Below, piece by piece: positions 1 through 6,101 of a stretch of 12,795 nt of DNA (positions are counted from its first letter, which is position 1; every line of letters starts with the position of its first letter). Under the pieces are notes generated by a model, which saw only the letters and a list, made by a program, of their open reading frames with translations, was not told where the DNA came from and did not search any database. The translations under genes and the position numbers were made by a program. Origin of the DNA: DATJZH01 sp035499215 (lineage in GTDB: Bacteria; Actinomycetota; Actinomycetes; Streptosporangiales; Streptosporangiaceae); assembly GCA_035499215.1 (NCBI GenBank), contig DATJZH010000217.1:1-12795 (forward strand). The letters run 5' to 3'.

Positions 1-35
1 CGGCTAAGGGGAAAGCGTTGCCGGAGAAAATAAGA

Positions 36-76
36 GCGACGCCGGGTGGCTACGGGGGCAAACCACCCGGCGTCGC
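36..76 (-). terminator. Terminator hairpin for minus-strand transcription
   Basis: A perfect 14-bp inverted repeat pairs 36-49 (GCGACGCCGGGTGG) with 63-76 across a 13-nt loop. Read on the minus strand, the stem is followed by TCTTATTTTC, a T-rich run, which fits an intrinsic terminator for the DUF3099 transcript ending at 244. A second, smaller hairpin (CGTCGG/CCGACG, 81-86 with 91-96) lies just before it on that strand. On the plus strand there is no T tract, so a bidirectional role is possible but less supported. Nothing else is recognised in 1-243. Confidence 0.7.
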
Positions 77-243
77 ATAACGTCGGCGCTCCGACGGGGG
101 CCCGGAACGCCGGCAAGGGTGCCCCGGCGGGGGACCAGAGCACCGGTATGCATGTTACACCGAACCTCCCCCTAGTGCGTCAAGACCGGATAACGAGCCA
201 ATCTCGTGATCACGACCGGCCGGTCCTTGGATCATGCGTTCTG

Positions 244-648
244 CTAGCCCGTTTCCGTCCCTGATGGAGCCTTCCGCACAGGCGGGCCGGCATTGCCGGT
301 ATTGCCCGGTTGCCCAGATGTCCGCGGACCTGCGGCCTGCGACGGCCCGGAACGCTCGGGCAGATTGGGCTGGTACTCCCGGAATCCGCGGTTCGCGGTC
401 GGCTCCCGGCCCCCGTTCGCGAAGACCACAGCGAAGTAGGGAATGAAAATGGCTCCGGCCGCGGGTATAGCGGTCAGCCATCCTGCGTGGTTCACGAAAA
501 GGACAACTGCGACCACGAAGCAGGCCACCCGGATGCCCATCATGATGAGATAACGGCGCTGGCGGTAGGCGATGTCGTCGGACAGCGACCGCCGCGCTTC
601 GGTAACCAGGTGTGCCTGGTCACGTTGTGCCCGATAGGAGGATCTCAC
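244..648 (-). CDS. DUF3099 family small membrane protein
   Basis: This 134-aa protein carries the DUF3099 core: an N-terminal stretch (LVTEARRSLSDD, residues 14-25), then YRQRRYLIMMGIR and two membrane helices at about 34-52 and 57-77, separated by a very short turn and ended by VVFANGGRE. The C-terminal 50 residues are rich in G, P, S and Q and probably disordered. The family is common in actinobacteria and has no established function. The reading frame stays open upstream to 969, but that extension overlaps the dodecin start and matches a different family (see the relic entry). I chose GTG at 646-648 because the family core begins just after it and TACCTT lies 6 nt upstream, as in leaderless actinobacterial genes. 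No good Shine-Dalgarno site is visible. An ATG at 739-741 is the main alternative start. Confidence 0.75.
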   Translation of the reverse strand: MRSSYRAQRDQAHLVTEARRSLSDDIAYRQRRYLIMMGIRVACFVVAVVLFVNHAGWLTAIPAAGAIFIPYFAVVFANGGREPTANRGFREYQPNLPERSGPSQAAGPRTSGQPGNTGNAGPPVRKAPSGTETG

Positions 649-930
649 CGTCCCAAGGTATGCCGCGCGTCCGGCCAGGACCAACGCGGCCGCGCGCCGG
701 GTTTCCGGCAGGGCCGCCGCAAGCGACCGGCCGGTCAGCATGTATACCTGGAACCACCAGCTGCCGCCTTCGGCTGCGAGGACGCCGGCCACATCCTCGA
801 TCCGGCGGGAACTGCGGGTGCTCAGGACACAAGACGCCTGCCCTGGCCGCGCCCGCCAGTTCTGCGTCCCGGGCGGACATGCGGCCATAGCGATAGGGCG
901 CACGAAACTGATCGGCGCGCCCAGCAGCCC
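646..930 (-). pseudogene. Decayed internal fragment of an FMN-dependent alpha-hydroxy-acid oxidase
   Basis: Reading the minus strand through two frameshifts gives a continuous match, from memory, to the lactate oxidase / mandelate dehydrogenase family. Frame 1 (930 to about 902) gives LLGAPISF. Frame 2 (about 901-836) gives APYRYGRMSARDAELAG, the usual AP-A-RLA-P-ELA segment after the first barrel strand. Frame 1 resumes at about 834 with VLSTRSSRRIEDVAG, then WWFQVYMLTGRSL, then ALVLAG and YLGT, matching family patterns like VLST-S--SIEDVA, WFQLYV and ALVLT-D--V-G. The shifts fall near 901 and 833, and about three codons seem missing in two places. The N-terminal part and everything after the fourth barrel strand, including the catalytic histidine region, are absent. 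It cannot encode a working enzyme. Dodecin begins just beyond one end and DUF3099 at the other. Confidence 0.65.
649..684 (-). promoter_or_regulatory. Leaderless promoter of the DUF3099 gene
   Basis: On the minus strand a -35-like TTGGTC (679-684) is followed by an 18-nt spacer and a -10-like TACCTT (655-660, matching TANNNT). The GTG start lies 6 nt after the -10, so transcription would begin at about the start codon itself. The element sits inside the hydroxy-acid-oxidase relic: the -10 bases also encode the family's Tyr-Leu. This is inferred from motif and spacing only. Confidence 0.5.
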
Positions 931-955
931 GCACCACTGTCCACCTGGAGGAAAG

Positions 956-1168
956 ATGAGCGACCGCACCTACCGCGTCACCGAGATCGTCGGTACCTCG
1001 CCCGATGGCGTCGAGCCGGCGATCCGCAGCGCGCTGCAGCGGGCCGGGCAGACGCTGCGCCACCTGGACTGGTTCGAGGTGGACTACGTCCGCGGCCAGA
1101 TCGTCGACAGCGACGTGGCGCATTATCAGGTAGGCCTGAAAGTCGGGTTCCGGCTCGAGGACGCCTGA
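956..1168 (+). CDS. Dodecin, flavin-binding dodecamer subunit
   Basis: This 70-aa protein is a full-length dodecin, a small protein that assembles into hollow dodecamers binding flavins (FMN or riboflavin) and is thought to buffer and protect them in the cytoplasm. The signature VTEIVGTSPDGVEPAI is at residues 8-23. Trp39 in LDWFEV and Gln58 in HYQVGLKVGFRLE match the family's isoalloxazine-stacking Trp and hydrogen-bonding Gln. The start is ATG 956 with GGAGG at 947-951, four bases upstream. It is transcribed alone and convergent with tldE, only 12 bp stop to stop, leaving no room for separate terminators. I see no clear promoter in 900-946. The upstream 307 bp contain no intact gene, only the hydroxy-acid-oxidase relic and the DUF3099 promoter. 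Confidence 0.93.
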   Translation: MSDRTYRVTEIVGTSPDGVEPAIRSALQRAGQTLRHLDWFEVDYVRGQIVDSDVAHYQVGLKVGFRLEDA

Positions 1169-1180
1169 CCGCGGCGGGGG

Positions 1181-2596
1181 TCAGCGCGCCTGGCTGACCG
1201 ACGACATGTTGAAGCCGTCCACCCGCACGGCTGGCATGGCCGCCCTCGTGAGGTAATCGCTCCACTCGCGCGGCAGCGTCACCGCGGTGGCCCCCGCCTC
1301 GGAGATCTTGCCGAGCAGGGCGACCGGGCTCTCGTTGAACCTGAAGTTGTTCACCGCGCCGACGACCTCGCCGTTCTCGACGAGGTAGACGCCGTCGCGG
1401 GTGAGCCCGGTCAGCAGCAGCGTCTGCGGGTCGACCTCGCGGATGTACCACAAGCAGGTCACCAGCAGGCCGCGGCTGGTCTCGGCGATCATCTCGTCGA
1501 GTGACGCGGCCCCGCCGGCGGCCTCCAGGATCAGGTTCCCGATCGGCGGCGTCACCGGCAGCCCGGACAGCCGCGCCGAATGCCGGGTCTGGGTCAGCGC
1601 GCTGAGCACCCCGGCCGAGATCCAGTCCGTGGGGCGCAGCGGCAGGCCGTTATCGAATACCGACGACTCCCGGCTGGAGGCATGGGCGATCACGAAGGGA
1701 GCGCACTCCAGGCGCGGCTCGGCCGGGTTGCTGCGCAGGGTCAGCGGGAGGGCGGCAAGCTGCTCGCCGACCCTGGTCCCGCCGCCGGGCTTGCTGAACA
1801 CCGTGCGGCCGTCCAGCGCATCCTTCGCTCCAGCCGACCAGTACAGATAGATGAGCAGGTCGGCTAGCGCGCTGGGCGGAAGCAGGGTCTCGTACCGGCC
1901 AGCGGGCAGCTCGATCCGCCGCTGCGCCCAGCCGATCCGCTGCGCCAGACCCGCTTCGAGCGCCGTGACGTCGACATCGGTGAAATCGCGGGTACCGGCG
2001 CCCGCCCAGGCGGATCTTGTCAGGTCGGCCGACTTGGCGTTCAGCTCGACCTTGCCGGCCGGCTGGTCGTGCCGCAGGCGCAGCCCTGCTGAGGTGCCAA
2101 GGAACGTCGATGCCATCGAATGCTCGGCGAAGCCATACAGCTTCCGCCCGGCGGCCGCCGCGGTGGCGAAGGCTTGCCCGAGCTCGCCGGCGAAGCCGCC
2201 GAACACAGCGGTGCTGGTCGCGGCCGACGGCTCGGCCCAGCCAGGACGAGCCGGAACCGGCTGCCGCCCGGTGCCCGCCGGGCTCACCAGCGGCGCGGCA
2301 TCCTCCGCGGGAGATCCTTCCGCGGCAGCCTGCTCCGCTTCCGCCACGACGTCGGCCAGAGCGTCATCGCGAACGCCGGCCCTGGACACCGCGCCGACCG
2401 AGGTTCCCGCACGGCTGCGGCTTATCGCGACGACCGTGAGCTGCCTGGACCGCGACACGCCATTGGTGGTGAGCGTGTTGCCGGCCCAGCGCAGGTTTGC
2501 CGATGAGGTCTCCGCCGCGATAACGACGCAGTCATCGCACCGGGCCGCCTGCAGGGCCCGTTCCACCGCGTCCTGCGGAGAAAGTCCGGTCGTCAC
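1181..2596 (-). CDS. tldE: TldE/PmbA-type subunit of the TldD-TldE metalloprotease
   Basis: The 471-aa protein is the partner subunit of TldD. In the E. coli complex TldD carries the zinc and TldE shapes the chamber that degrades unfolded peptides and matures some ribosomal peptide products. The protein lacks HExxxH, as expected of TldE, and shows the family's N-terminal half (VSRSRQLTVVAISRSRAG, from about residue 47) and C-terminal hallmarks: SGLPVTPPIGNLILEA (344-359), then TGLTRDGVYLVENGEVVGAV (396-415) and FRFNESP (418-424). Its GTG start (2594-2596) overlaps the tldD stop as GTGA, with AGAGG (2601-2605) just upstream, so translation is probably coupled. Residues 93-130 are rich in Ala and Pro and look like a variable linker. 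It is 12 bp from the convergent dodecin gene. Confidence 0.9.
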   Translation of the reverse strand: MTTGLSPQDAVERALQAARCDDCVVIAAETSSANLRWAGNTLTTNGVSRSRQLTVVAISRSRAGTSVGAVSRAGVRDDALADVVAEAEQAAAEGSPAEDAAPLVSPAGTGRQPVPARPGWAEPSAATSTAVFGGFAGELGQAFATAAAAGRKLYGFAEHSMASTFLGTSAGLRLRHDQPAGKVELNAKSADLTRSAWAGAGTRDFTDVDVTALEAGLAQRIGWAQRRIELPAGRYETLLPPSALADLLIYLYWSAGAKDALDGRTVFSKPGGGTRVGEQLAALPLTLRSNPAEPRLECAPFVIAHASSRESSVFDNGLPLRPTDWISAGVLSALTQTRHSARLSGLPVTPPIGNLILEAAGGAASLDEMIAETSRGLLVTCLWYIREVDPQTLLLTGLTRDGVYLVENGEVVGAVNNFRFNESPVALLGKISEAGATAVTLPREWSDYLTRAAMPAVRVDGFNMSSVSQAR

Positions 2597-4116
2597 GATG
2601 CCTCTTCCACGGTGTTGAGTATCCGCACGCCCCGCATGAGCGCTGCCGGGCAGCCGTGGCTGACCGGGGCGACCTGGCCGGGCTGGCCCTTGCCGCAGTT
2701 GAACGCACCGCCCAGCACATAGGTCTGCGGGCCGCCGACCGCCTCCATAGAGTTCCAGAAGTCGGTGGTCGTTGCCTGGTAGGCGACGTCCCTGAGCTGC
2801 CCGGCGAGCCTGCCATGGGAGATCCTGAAGAACCGCTGCCCGGTGAACTGGAAGTTATACCGCTGCATGTCGATGGACCAGCTCCTGTCGCCGATCACGT
2901 AAATGCCGTTCTGCACGCCGGCAATCAGCTCGGCGGTAGACGGACCTGCGGCGGCGGGCTGCAGGCAGACATTGGCCATCCGCTGGATCGGCATGTGGGC
3001 GGGGGAGTCGGCATAGGCGCAGCCGTTGGAAGCGCCGAAGCCCTGCAGCCGCGCCATTCGGCGGTCCAGCTGGTAGCCGGTCAGCACACCGCCGGTGATC
3101 AGGTCCCAGGACTGCCCGGCGACGCCCTCGTCGTCGTAGCCGACGGAAGCCAGGCCGTGCTCGATGGTCCGGTCCCCGGTCACGTGCATCAGCGGCGACC
3201 CGTACTGGAGGCTGCCCAGTTTGTCCAGGGTGGCGAACGAGGTGCCGGCGTACGCGGCCTCGTAGCCGAGCGCGCGGTCGAGCTCCGTGGCGTGGCCCAC
3301 GGATTCGTGAATCGTCAGCCACAGGTTGGACGGATCGATCACCAGGTCGTACCGGCCGGGCGCGACCGACGGCGCGGCGAGCTTGGCCGTCAGCAGCCCC
3401 GGCAGTTCCGCCAGCTCAGCGGGGAAATCCCAGCCGGTGCCGGTCATGTACTCATAGCCCCGGCCGACTGGCGGAGCCAGCGTGCGCATGGTCTCGAACC
3501 TGCCGCTCGGCTCTATCGCGACCGCGGTCAGCTGAGGGTGCAGCCTGACCCGCTGCTGCAGTGCCGTGGTGGCCCCGTCGGCATAGAACTTGCACTCCTT
3601 CACCTGCCGCAGCGCGGCGTCCACGTGGGTGATGCCGGCCCGGGCCAGCAGCCCCGAGCTCCAATCGGCCAGAGTGCCGATCTTCTCGGCAACGCTGACA
3701 TCGAACGGATCGACGTCGTAGGCCGATACCCAGGTCACCTCGCCGTAGCCGGGCTCGTCGGCCAGCTCGATGGGCTCGGAGTTGATGGCGGCGGCGACCC
3801 GCGCCACCTCAACCGCCTCCTGTGCTGCCCGCACCGCGGCTTCGGTGGTCAGGTCGACCGCGGCGGCAAAGCCCCACGTCCCGTCCACCACGACCCGCAC
3901 GCCCAGGCCGAGGTCGTCGGCATCGATCAGGGTCTCCAGGCTGGCGTCGGAGAGCCTGATCTGCTGGCCCCTGATCCGCTCGGCGCGGAAATCCGCATGC
4001 TCGGCGCCGAGGTCAGCGGCCCGCTGCAGCGCGGCATCGGCGAGGGCCGCTAGCGGGTAGGCGGTGAACTCCGGGTCGATCCGGTTCGCCCCGAGGGCGT
4101 CGGCGCTATGCTCCAC
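2593..4116 (-). CDS. tldD: TldD zinc metallopeptidase subunit
   Basis: This 507-aa protein is the catalytic subunit of the TldD-TldE protease. The zinc site is visible: HESVGH at residues 270-275 (HExxxH) and the distal cysteine ligand in AFNCGKGQPGQ (Cys474). The family segments YDDEGVAGQ (327-335) and MARLQGFGASNG (354-365) are present. The frame is open upstream to 4521, but those 135 residues lie antisense to fabG and have no family character. GTG 4114-4116 is chosen because the family fold begins soon after and TAGGTT lies 7 nt upstream, suggesting a leaderless mRNA. It is the first gene of a two-gene operon with tldE and divergent from fabG, with 112 bp between starts. No RiPP precursor is visible nearby, so a general peptide-degradation role is the safer reading. 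Confidence 0.9.
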   Translation of the reverse strand: MEHSADALGANRIDPEFTAYPLAALADAALQRAADLGAEHADFRAERIRGQQIRLSDASLETLIDADDLGLGVRVVVDGTWGFAAAVDLTTEAAVRAAQEAVEVARVAAAINSEPIELADEPGYGEVTWVSAYDVDPFDVSVAEKIGTLADWSSGLLARAGITHVDAALRQVKECKFYADGATTALQQRVRLHPQLTAVAIEPSGRFETMRTLAPPVGRGYEYMTGTGWDFPAELAELPGLLTAKLAAPSVAPGRYDLVIDPSNLWLTIHESVGHATELDRALGYEAAYAGTSFATLDKLGSLQYGSPLMHVTGDRTIEHGLASVGYDDEGVAGQSWDLITGGVLTGYQLDRRMARLQGFGASNGCAYADSPAHMPIQRMANVCLQPAAAGPSTAELIAGVQNGIYVIGDRSWSIDMQRYNFQFTGQRFFRISHGRLAGQLRDVAYQATTTDFWNSMEAVGGPQTYVLGGAFNCGKGQPGQVAPVSHGCPAALMRGVRILNTVEEAS

Positions 4117-4145
4117 GCACGGCAACCTATCCCACGGTGCCGTGC
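4117..4145 (-). promoter_or_regulatory. tldD -10 element within an 8-bp inverted repeat
   Basis: On the minus strand TAGGTT (4124-4129, TANNNT) lies 7 nt before the tldD GTG, as in leaderless actinobacterial promoters. The element sits within an inverted repeat, GCACGGCA (4117-4124) and TGCCGTGC (4138-4145), with a 13-nt spacer. Such a palindrome over a -10 could be a repressor site. If transcription instead starts upstream, it would be an RNA hairpin abutting the start codon with the SD-like GGATAGG largely in its loop. No convincing -35 is seen. Confidence 0.4.
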
Positions 4146-4228
4146 CGCCAGACCGCGACGCTGGCCGGACCGGCACGTGCACGCGCGCCCGCGGTCGGCG
4201 CGGCGACCGGGCAGGAGGTGTTACCCAG

Positions 4229-4933
4229 ATGAGCCGATCCGTCCTCGTGACTGGGGGAAACCGCGGAATCGGCCTTGCCATCGCCCGCCGGCTGGCTGAC
4301 GGCGGCGATGCGGTGACCGTCACGTCCCGTTCCGGCGGTGAGGTTCCCGGCCTGACGGTGGCGCGATGTGATGTCCGCGATGCGGCCGCGGTCGACGCGG
4401 CCTTTTCGGTCGCGGAGGCCGCGCACGGGCCTGTCGAGGTGCTGGTGGCCAACGCGGGGATCACCCGCGACCAGCTGCTCGCGCTGATGAGCGAGGACGA
4501 CTTCGCCGAGGTGGTCGACACCAGCCTGGGGGGCGCCTACCGGGTTGCGAAGCGGGCCGTCCGAGGCATGATGAGGATGCGGCGCGGCCGGATCATCCTC
4601 ATCTCCTCGGTGGTGGGCCTGCTCGGCTCGGGCGGCCAGGCCAACTACGCCGCCGCCAAGGCCGGCCTCATCGGCCTGGCCCGGTCGCTGGCCCGCGAGC
4701 TCGGATCCCGCGGCATCACCGTGAACGTGGTCGCGCCCGGCTTCGTCGACACCGATATGACCGCCGCGCTGCCGCAGGACAAGAAGGCCGCGATCCTCGC
4801 TGGCGTGCCGCTGCGACGCTACGCCTCGGCGCAGGAAGTGGCCGGGGCCGTGGCCTTCCTCGCCGGGCCGGACGCCGGCTACATCACCGGCGCGGTCATT
4901 CCGGTCGACGGCGGCCTGGGCATGGGCCACTGA
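4229..4933 (+). CDS. fabG: FabG, beta-ketoacyl-ACP reductase (MabA-like)
   Basis: This 234-aa short-chain dehydrogenase reduces 3-ketoacyl-ACP to 3-hydroxyacyl-ACP with NADPH in type II fatty-acid elongation. It has the cofactor loop TGGNRGIG (8-15), NAG (75-77), ISSVVGLL with Ser127, NYAAAK with Tyr140 and Lys144, and the ending DGGLGMGH typical of actinobacterial FabG. The catalytic-tetrad asparagine, found in the family's N-L-T-G motif, is replaced by Ser99 in DTSLGGAYR (see findings). ATG 4229 is preceded by AGGAGG (4213-4218) and gives the family N-terminus; the longer open frame to 4064 runs back through the tldD promoter and start. A small hairpin (CGGTCG 4192-4197, CGACCG 4204-4209) lies just before the ribosome site. 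fabI follows after 33 bp, as in mycobacteria and Streptomyces. No promoter hexamers are clear in the 112-bp divergent region. Confidence 0.93.
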   Translation: MSRSVLVTGGNRGIGLAIARRLADGGDAVTVTSRSGGEVPGLTVARCDVRDAAAVDAAFSVAEAAHGPVEVLVANAGITRDQLLALMSEDDFAEVVDTSLGGAYRVAKRAVRGMMRMRRGRIILISSVVGLLGSGGQANYAAAKAGLIGLARSLARELGSRGITVNVVAPGFVDTDMTAALPQDKKAAILAGVPLRRYASAQEVAGAVAFLAGPDAGYITGAVIPVDGGLGMGH

Positions 4934-4966
4934 CATCCTCGCGGCGGCAAGGGAAGGACAGGCAAA

Positions 4967-5731
4967 ATGGGAATCCTGGCCGGCAAGCGGATCCTGGTGA
5001 CGGGAGTCCTCACTGAGTCCTCGATCTCCTTTCATGTGGCCAGGGTCGCCCAGCAGGAGGGCGCCACCGTGGTGCTGACCGGGTTCGGGCGGCTCAGCCT
5101 GGTGCAGCGGATCGCCCGCCGGCTGCCTGTGCCGCCGCCCGTGCTTGAGCTCGACGTCACCGACGACGGGCACCTGGCGTCGCTGGCGCAGCGGGCGGGG
5201 CAGCACGTGGACGGCCTGGACGGGGTGGTGCACGGGATCGCGTTCGCGCCGCCCTCGGCGCTCGGCGGCAACTTCCTGAACACCCCGTGGCCGGACGTCG
5301 CCGCCGCGGTGCAGGTCTCGGCCTACTCGCTGAAAGCACTCGCCATGGCGGCCCTGCCCCTGATGGGCGGCGGCGGCTCGATCGTCGGAATGGACTTCGA
5401 CGCCAGCCTGGCGTGGCCGGCCTACGACTGGATGGGCGTGGCGAAAGCCGGCCTGGAATCGTGCGCGCGCTATCTCGCCAGGGATCTCGGGCCTCGCCGG
5501 ATCCGGGTCAATCTCATGGCCGCCGGGCCGCTGAAGACGATGGCCGCACGGAGCATCCCCGGCTTCGAGAGTTTCGAGGACCTCTGGGGCAAGCGCGCGC
5601 CGCTCGGCTGGGACCTGTCAAACCCGGAGCCCGCCGCGCGTGCCTGCGTCGCGCTGCTATCCGACTGGTTCCCGGCCACCACCGGAGAAATCGTGCACGT
5701 GGACGGCGGCGCCCACGCCATCGGCGGCTGA
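4967..5731 (+). CDS. fabI: FabI/InhA, enoyl-ACP reductase (NADH)
   Basis: This 254-aa protein catalyses the last step of each elongation cycle, reducing trans-2-enoyl-ACP. It begins GKRILVTGVLTESSISFHVA (6-25), the InhA-type nucleotide site with the substituted glycine motif of FabI enzymes. It continues with LELDV (60-64), the active-site segment PAYDWMGVAK with Tyr153 and Lys160 (YxxxxxxK in this family), AAGPLKTMA (185-193), and ATTGEIVHVDGGAH near the end. It is shorter than M. tuberculosis InhA (269 aa), mainly in the substrate-binding loop, and closer to Streptomyces FabI. The cofactor/inhibitor segment usually reading HSIGF here reads HGIAF (89-93), discussed in findings. ATG 4967 has GGGAAGGA about a dozen bases upstream. 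It is the second gene after fabG; no clear terminator follows. Confidence 0.93.
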   Translation: MGILAGKRILVTGVLTESSISFHVARVAQQEGATVVLTGFGRLSLVQRIARRLPVPPPVLELDVTDDGHLASLAQRAGQHVDGLDGVVHGIAFAPPSALGGNFLNTPWPDVAAAVQVSAYSLKALAMAALPLMGGGGSIVGMDFDASLAWPAYDWMGVAKAGLESCARYLARDLGPRRIRVNLMAAGPLKTMAARSIPGFESFEDLWGKRAPLGWDLSNPEPAARACVALLSDWFPATTGEIVHVDGGAHAIGG

Positions 5732-6097
5732 CATTTCCGCGCGGCGGCGCCGTTCCCGGATGGGCACTATAGGGCTAAGTTACCGGTTACATGACCGATA
5801 TCATCTGCTTATCCCCAGTTTGCCGACGAAGCCGCATAAGCTGCCCGCGCGCACACGGCGGCGGCAGCATCGATAACAAACTGTGACAGGTTTGCCCCGG
5901 CTTTGGGTACCTGCGGGAATTACGCTTCGGGCTTACCATGCACCCCGGCTGGGATGGCGTCCCTGGCAGCCGGGCCGCACCGGGCCGAGACAGAACAGGA
6001 GGCGGCGAGCAATGACCCGACTGCGCAGTTTCAGGGGCGGCGGCGCGGGCCCGGCATGCCGGGCATCTGCCTGCCGTCACATGAGCCAGGAGGACAG
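5732..6097 (+). promoter_or_regulatory. Structured 5' leader of the ABC importer operon
   Basis: The 366 bp between fabI and the receptor gene hold several candidate control elements. A weak promoter candidate is TTCCCG (5753-5758), a 17-nt spacer and TAAGTT (5776-5781), overlapped by a direct repeat GTTAC-CG-GTTAC (5779-5790). CAAAC/GTTTG arms (5877-5881, 5890-5894) enclose an odd palindrome CTGTGACAG (5881-5889), operator-like. An 8-bp stem CCCGGCTG/CAGCCGGG (5944-5951, 5967-5974) would form in the RNA. Then come AGGAGG (5997-6002), the 29-codon ORF at 6012, a 16-bp perfect palindrome (6049-6064) inside it, and a second AGGAGG (6088-6093) for the receptor gene. I recognise no known riboswitch class. 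The promoter call is the weakest part. Confidence 0.35.
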
Positions 6098-6101
6098 ATG
6101 A
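6012..6101 (+). CDS. Short upstream ORF, possible leader peptide (29 aa)
   Basis: ATG 6012 has a full AGGAGG (5997-6002) nine bases upstream, better spaced than the receptor gene's own site. The peptide starts MTRLRSFRGGG, contains two cysteines among arginines (ACRASACRH) and ends QEDR. Its stop TGA (6099-6101) overlaps the receptor's ATG (6098-6100) as ATGA, so a ribosome finishing the leader could restart on the receptor gene. A 16-bp palindrome (6049-6064) lies within it and could pair as a hairpin. Nothing like it is known to me. It could be a coupling or attenuation leader, or chance. No hydrophobic segment suggests a secreted or membrane product. Confidence 0.4.
   Translation: MTRLRSFRGGGAGPACRASACRHMSQEDR

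Noticed and set aside
649..969. N-terminal extension of the DUF3099 protein to ATG 969
   Set aside because: It would overlap the dodecin start; the extra 107 residues resemble alpha-hydroxy-acid oxidase rather than DUF3099, and a better start with promoter lies at 648.
310..1197. Long plus-strand open frame across DUF3099 and dodecin
   Set aside because: It is antisense to the DUF3099 core and out of frame with dodecin, with an Arg/Pro/Gly-rich translation typical of shadow frames in high-GC DNA.
2656..4053. Plus-strand open frame of 465 codons opposite tldD
   Set aside because: Gly/Val/Gln-rich translation with no family pattern and no ribosome site; it is the mirror of a real high-GC gene.
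4117..4521. 135-residue N-terminal extension of TldD
   Set aside because: It lies antisense to fabG, is low-complexity Ser/Arg/Pro sequence, and exceeds the family length.
2593..5731. tldDE plus fabG-fabI as a natural-product (RiPP or lipopeptide) cluster
   Set aside because: No precursor peptide, modifying enzyme or synthase is present; all four look like housekeeping genes that happen to be divergent neighbours.
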